Shown here: positions 61,848 through 64,000 of the stretch, one piece after another
How positions within the stretch are numbered: position 1 is the stretch's first letter
Layout of the letters: each line of letters opens with the position of its first letter
Assembly: GCF_900128475.1 (NCBI RefSeq)
Contig: NZ_LT635838.1
Location: forward strand, 622,536 to 686,535
Direction: 5' to 3'
From: Mediterranea massiliensis
GTDB taxonomy: Bacteria > Bacteroidota > Bacteroidia > Bacteroidales > Bacteroidaceae
Length of the DNA stretch: 64,000 nt
Program-made: the position numbers and the translations under genes
Notes under the pieces: model-generated
Databases searched by the model: none
Seen by the model: only the letters and a program-made list of their open reading frames with translations
Told to the model about the DNA's origin: nothing

Positions 61848-63344
61848 ATGAATGCAATGAAAAAGTTCTTATGTTCCACCTTATTAGCCCTGACGGCCTA
61901 TGCGGCGGGCGCCCAACAGGTACTGAGCCTGGATAGTTGTCGTGCATTGGCCATGGCCAACAACAAGGAGCTGCTGATAAGCCAGGAGAAAATCAACGCC
62001 GCACACTACCAGAAGAAGGCGGCCTTTGCCAACTACCTGCCCAAGCTGGACGCAACGGGCACCTACATCCGCAACCAGAAAGAACTGTCGCTGCTGAGCG
62101 ACTCGCAGAAAGAGGCGCTGTCCAACCTGGGCACCAACCTGAGCGGCGCCCTGCAGAGCGGCGTGCAGAACCTGATAGCCCAGAACCCGGGCCTGCTGCA
62201 GAACCCGCAGTTCGTGCAACTGGTACAGGCCTTCGGGAGCATAGACCTGGCCGGACCGCTGAACCAGGTGGGCAACTCGCTGGTGGACGCCCTGCGCACC
62301 GACACGCGCAACATCTTTGCCGGAGCCGTCACCCTGACGCAACCGCTGTACATGGGCGGAAAAATCAGAGCCTACAACAAAATCACCAAATATGCGGAAG
62401 AACTGGCCCGCCAGCAACACAGCACGGGCATGCAGGAAGTGATACTGAACACCGACCAGGCCTACTGGCAGGTGGTGTCGCTGGTACACAAGAAGAAGCT
62501 GGCCGAAGGCTACCTGGAGCTGCTGAAAAAGCTGGAAAGTGATGTGGACAAGATGATCAACGAAGGCGTGGCCACCAAGGCCGACGGCCTGTCGGTAAAG
62601 GTGAAGGTGAACGAGGCCGAAATGACGCTGACCAAGGTGGACGACGGCCTGAGCCTGTCGCGCATGCTGCTGTGCCAGCTGTGCGGACTGGACCTGACGA
62701 CGGACATCGTGCTGGAGGACGAGCGGGAAGAGAGCCTGGCAGAAGCCGGAGCGGCCGGCAAGGAGTTCAACATGGAAAGTGTATATGCCACGCGCCCCGA
62801 AGTGCGCAGCCTGGAGCTGGCCTCCAAGATCTACGACCAGAAGGTGAACGTGACCCGCTCGGAAATGCTGCCCTCCATCGCCCTGATGGGAAGCTATATC
62901 GCCACCAGTCCGTCGGTGCTGAACAGCTTTGAGAAGAAGTTCAAAGGCATGTGGAACGTGGGCGTGATGGTATCGGTACCTCTGTGGCACTGGGGCGAAG
63001 GCATCAATAAGGTGAAGGCGGCCAAGGCGGAAGCCAACATCGCCCGCTTCCAACTGGCGGAAGCCAAGGAAAAAATACAGCTGCAGGTGAACCAGTCGGC
63101 CTTCAAGGTGAACGAGGCGGCCAAGAAACTGGTGATGGCCGAGAAGAACCTGGAGAAGGCGGACGAGAACCTGCGCTACGCCACCCTGGGCTTCGAGGAA
63201 GGGGTGATACCGGCCAGCAACGTGCTGGAAGCCCACACGGCCTGGCTGTCGGCCCAGTCGGAGAAGATCGACGCCCAGATAGACGTGAAGCTGACAGACC
63301 TCTACCTGAAGAGGGCAACGGGAGAACTTATAAATGAAGAATGA
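61848..63344 (+). CDS. TolC-family outer-membrane efflux protein
   Basis: This 498-residue protein has a signal peptide (KFLCSTLLALTAYAAGAQ) and two OEP repeats. Typical segments are LSLDSCRALAMANNKELLIS at the mature start, QPLYMGGKIRAYNKI in the middle and GLYMGG-type loops before each helical hairpin. The Ala/Glu-rich helical stretches form the periplasmic tunnel. It starts 4 codons upstream of an alternative ATG. The HlyD gene follows after 23 bp, so it is part of a tripartite efflux system. Confidence 0.94.
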   Translation: MNAMKKFLCSTLLALTAYAAGAQQVLSLDSCRALAMANNKELLISQEKINAAHYQKKAAFANYLPKLDATGTYIRNQKELSLLSDSQKEALSNLGTNLSGALQSGVQNLIAQNPGLLQNPQFVQLVQAFGSIDLAGPLNQVGNSLVDALRTDTRNIFAGAVTLTQPLYMGGKIRAYNKITKYAEELARQQHSTGMQEVILNTDQAYWQVVSLVHKKKLAEGYLELLKKLESDVDKMINEGVATKADGLSVKVKVNEAEMTLTKVDDGLSLSRMLLCQLCGLDLTTDIVLEDEREESLAEAGAAGKEFNMESVYATRPEVRSLELASKIYDQKVNVTRSEMLPSIALMGSYIATSPSVLNSFEKKFKGMWNVGVMVSVPLWHWGEGINKVKAAKAEANIARFQLAEAKEKIQLQVNQSAFKVNEAAKKLVMAEKNLEKADENLRYATLGFEEGVIPASNVLEAHTAWLSAQSEKIDAQIDVKLTDLYLKRATGELINEE

Positions 63345-63367
63345 AGAATTAATTTTCAATTATAGAA

Positions 63368-64000
63368 ATGGATACAAAATCGCAAAACAGTAACATGCTG
63401 CTGGCCTTCCTGACACTGGTGGGCGTCATCGCAGTAGTGGCCCTGGCAGGCTTCTTCATGCTGCACAAAGGGCCGGAAATCGTTCAAGGACAAGCAGACG
63501 TCAACGAATACCGCGTATCGAGCAAGGTGCCGGGACGCATCCTGGAGTTCCGCGTGAAGGAGGGACAACAGGTGAAGGCGGGCGACACCCTGGCCCTGCT
63601 GGAGGCACCGGACGTACAGGCCAAGCTGGAACAGGCACGGGCCGCCGAAGCCGCCGCACAGGCACAGAACGAGAAGGCCATCAAGGGAGCACGCCAGGAG
63701 CAGATACAGGGCGCCTACGAGATATGGCAGAAGGCACGTGCGGGGGTAACCATCGCCGAGAAGTCGTACAAACGAGTGAAGAACCTGTACGACCAGGGCG
63801 TGATGTCGGCGCAGAAGCTGGACGAAGTGACGGCGCAGCGTGAGGCGGCCATCGCGACGGAAAAGGCGGCCAAGTCGCAGTATGACATGGCCCGGAACGG
63901 TGCCGAACGCGAGGACAAGGAGGCTGCCGCAGCCCTGGTGCAGCGTGCGCGCGGAGCCGTGGCCGAAGTACAGTCGTACATCCAGGAAACGTACCTCATC
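63368..64000 (+). CDS. HlyD/EmrA-type membrane fusion protein (3' partial)
   Basis: The first 211 residues of a membrane fusion protein are visible. A single membrane helix (LLAFLTLVGVIAVVALAGFF) is followed by the lipoyl-like part (EYRVSSKVPGRILEFRVKEG, then DTLALLEAPDVQAKLEQ) and an alpha-helical hairpin (KSYKRVKNLYDQGVMSAQKL). It connects TolC to an inner-membrane pump that should be encoded just beyond the right edge. The gene is cut by the window end. Confidence 0.92.
   Translation, partial: MDTKSQNSNMLLAFLTLVGVIAVVALAGFFMLHKGPEIVQGQADVNEYRVSSKVPGRILEFRVKEGQQVKAGDTLALLEAPDVQAKLEQARAAEAAAQAQNEKAIKGARQEQIQGAYEIWQKARAGVTIAEKSYKRVKNLYDQGVMSAQKLDEVTAQREAAIATEKAAKSQYDMARNGAEREDKEAAAALVQRARGAVAEVQSYIQETYLI

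Noticed and set aside
61884..63359. A 491-codon open frame antisense to the TolC gene
   Set aside because: It is a codon-bias shadow of the TolC frame. The product is low-complexity (Gln/His/Val-rich) and has no motif or start context.
1..64000. tRNA, rRNA or riboswitch genes
   Set aside because: I scanned the intergenic regions by eye and saw no cloverleaf-like or rRNA sequence and no convincing riboswitch. A covariance-model search was not possible here.

Overview
The window reads as a chromosomal segment of a Bacteroides-type gut member of the Bacteroidota. Most gene families here have their closest known relatives in Bacteroides: DUF4827, DUF1599 and DUF4248 proteins, an UpxY antiterminator, a BT4734/VirE primase-like protein, a 'smalltalk' microprotein, and DoxX, TonB and TolC-HlyD types. 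Upstream regions repeatedly show the Bacteroides -7 box TAnnTTTG, in several cases with a TTTG -33 box 19-20 bp further upstream. Shine-Dalgarno sites are absent. The identification is inferred from gene families and promoters only; no rRNA or tRNA gene was found.

Region 1 (1-28982) is mostly housekeeping. A ClC channel (cut by the left edge), fmt, rpe and comEC run on the + strand, followed by a HAD/hotdog fusion, an nrnA-type phosphoesterase, a DUF4827 lipoprotein and a phosphohexomutase. On the - strand follow a Nudix hydrolase behind a HepT/MntA toxin-antitoxin pair, queA, a cell-envelope pair (lipoprotein thioredoxin plus a large MG2/plug-like protein), an operon DUF1599-doxX-tpiA-SPOR-folE, an M23/LysM peptidase, and an operon pdxJ-exbB-exbD-tonB-DJ-1-ispD-recG that is divergent from NAD kinase.

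Region 2 (29067-60526) is a surface polysaccharide (capsule-type) locus on the - strand. Read in transcription order it has a near-perfect promoter, upxY, an initiating sugar-phosphate transferase, wza, wzz, the wzx flippase, glf (UDP-Galf) with a Galf-transferase-like enzyme, a UDP-sugar dehydrogenase, a GT4 enzyme, an IS66 element, a GT2 enzyme, wecB, an EpsG-like polymerase, two more glycosyltransferases, and rmlACDB with its own promoter. The expected repeat unit therefore draws on galactofuranose, rhamnose and a ManNAc- or uronic-acid-type sugar. The central genes (about 35.3-50.3 kb) are clearly AT-richer than their neighbours, as expected for a horizontally exchanged locus. Three groups of + strand genes interrupt it: a DUF4143 ATPase cassette flanked by copies of a repeated hairpin, the primase-like protein, and an HU/smalltalk/amidase trio.

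Region 3 (60732-64000) holds a coiled-coil membrane-anchored protein and the start of a TolC-HlyD efflux operon that runs off the right edge.

Features most worth a second look are: an HTH gene whose two halves are joined only by a -1 shift on an A7 run; two distant arrays of an exactly 21-bp repeat that share unit order and end in an inverted half-unit; a 33-bp triplicated promoter-like repeat before the DUF4143 ATPase; and a family of identical-core hairpins at gene ends.
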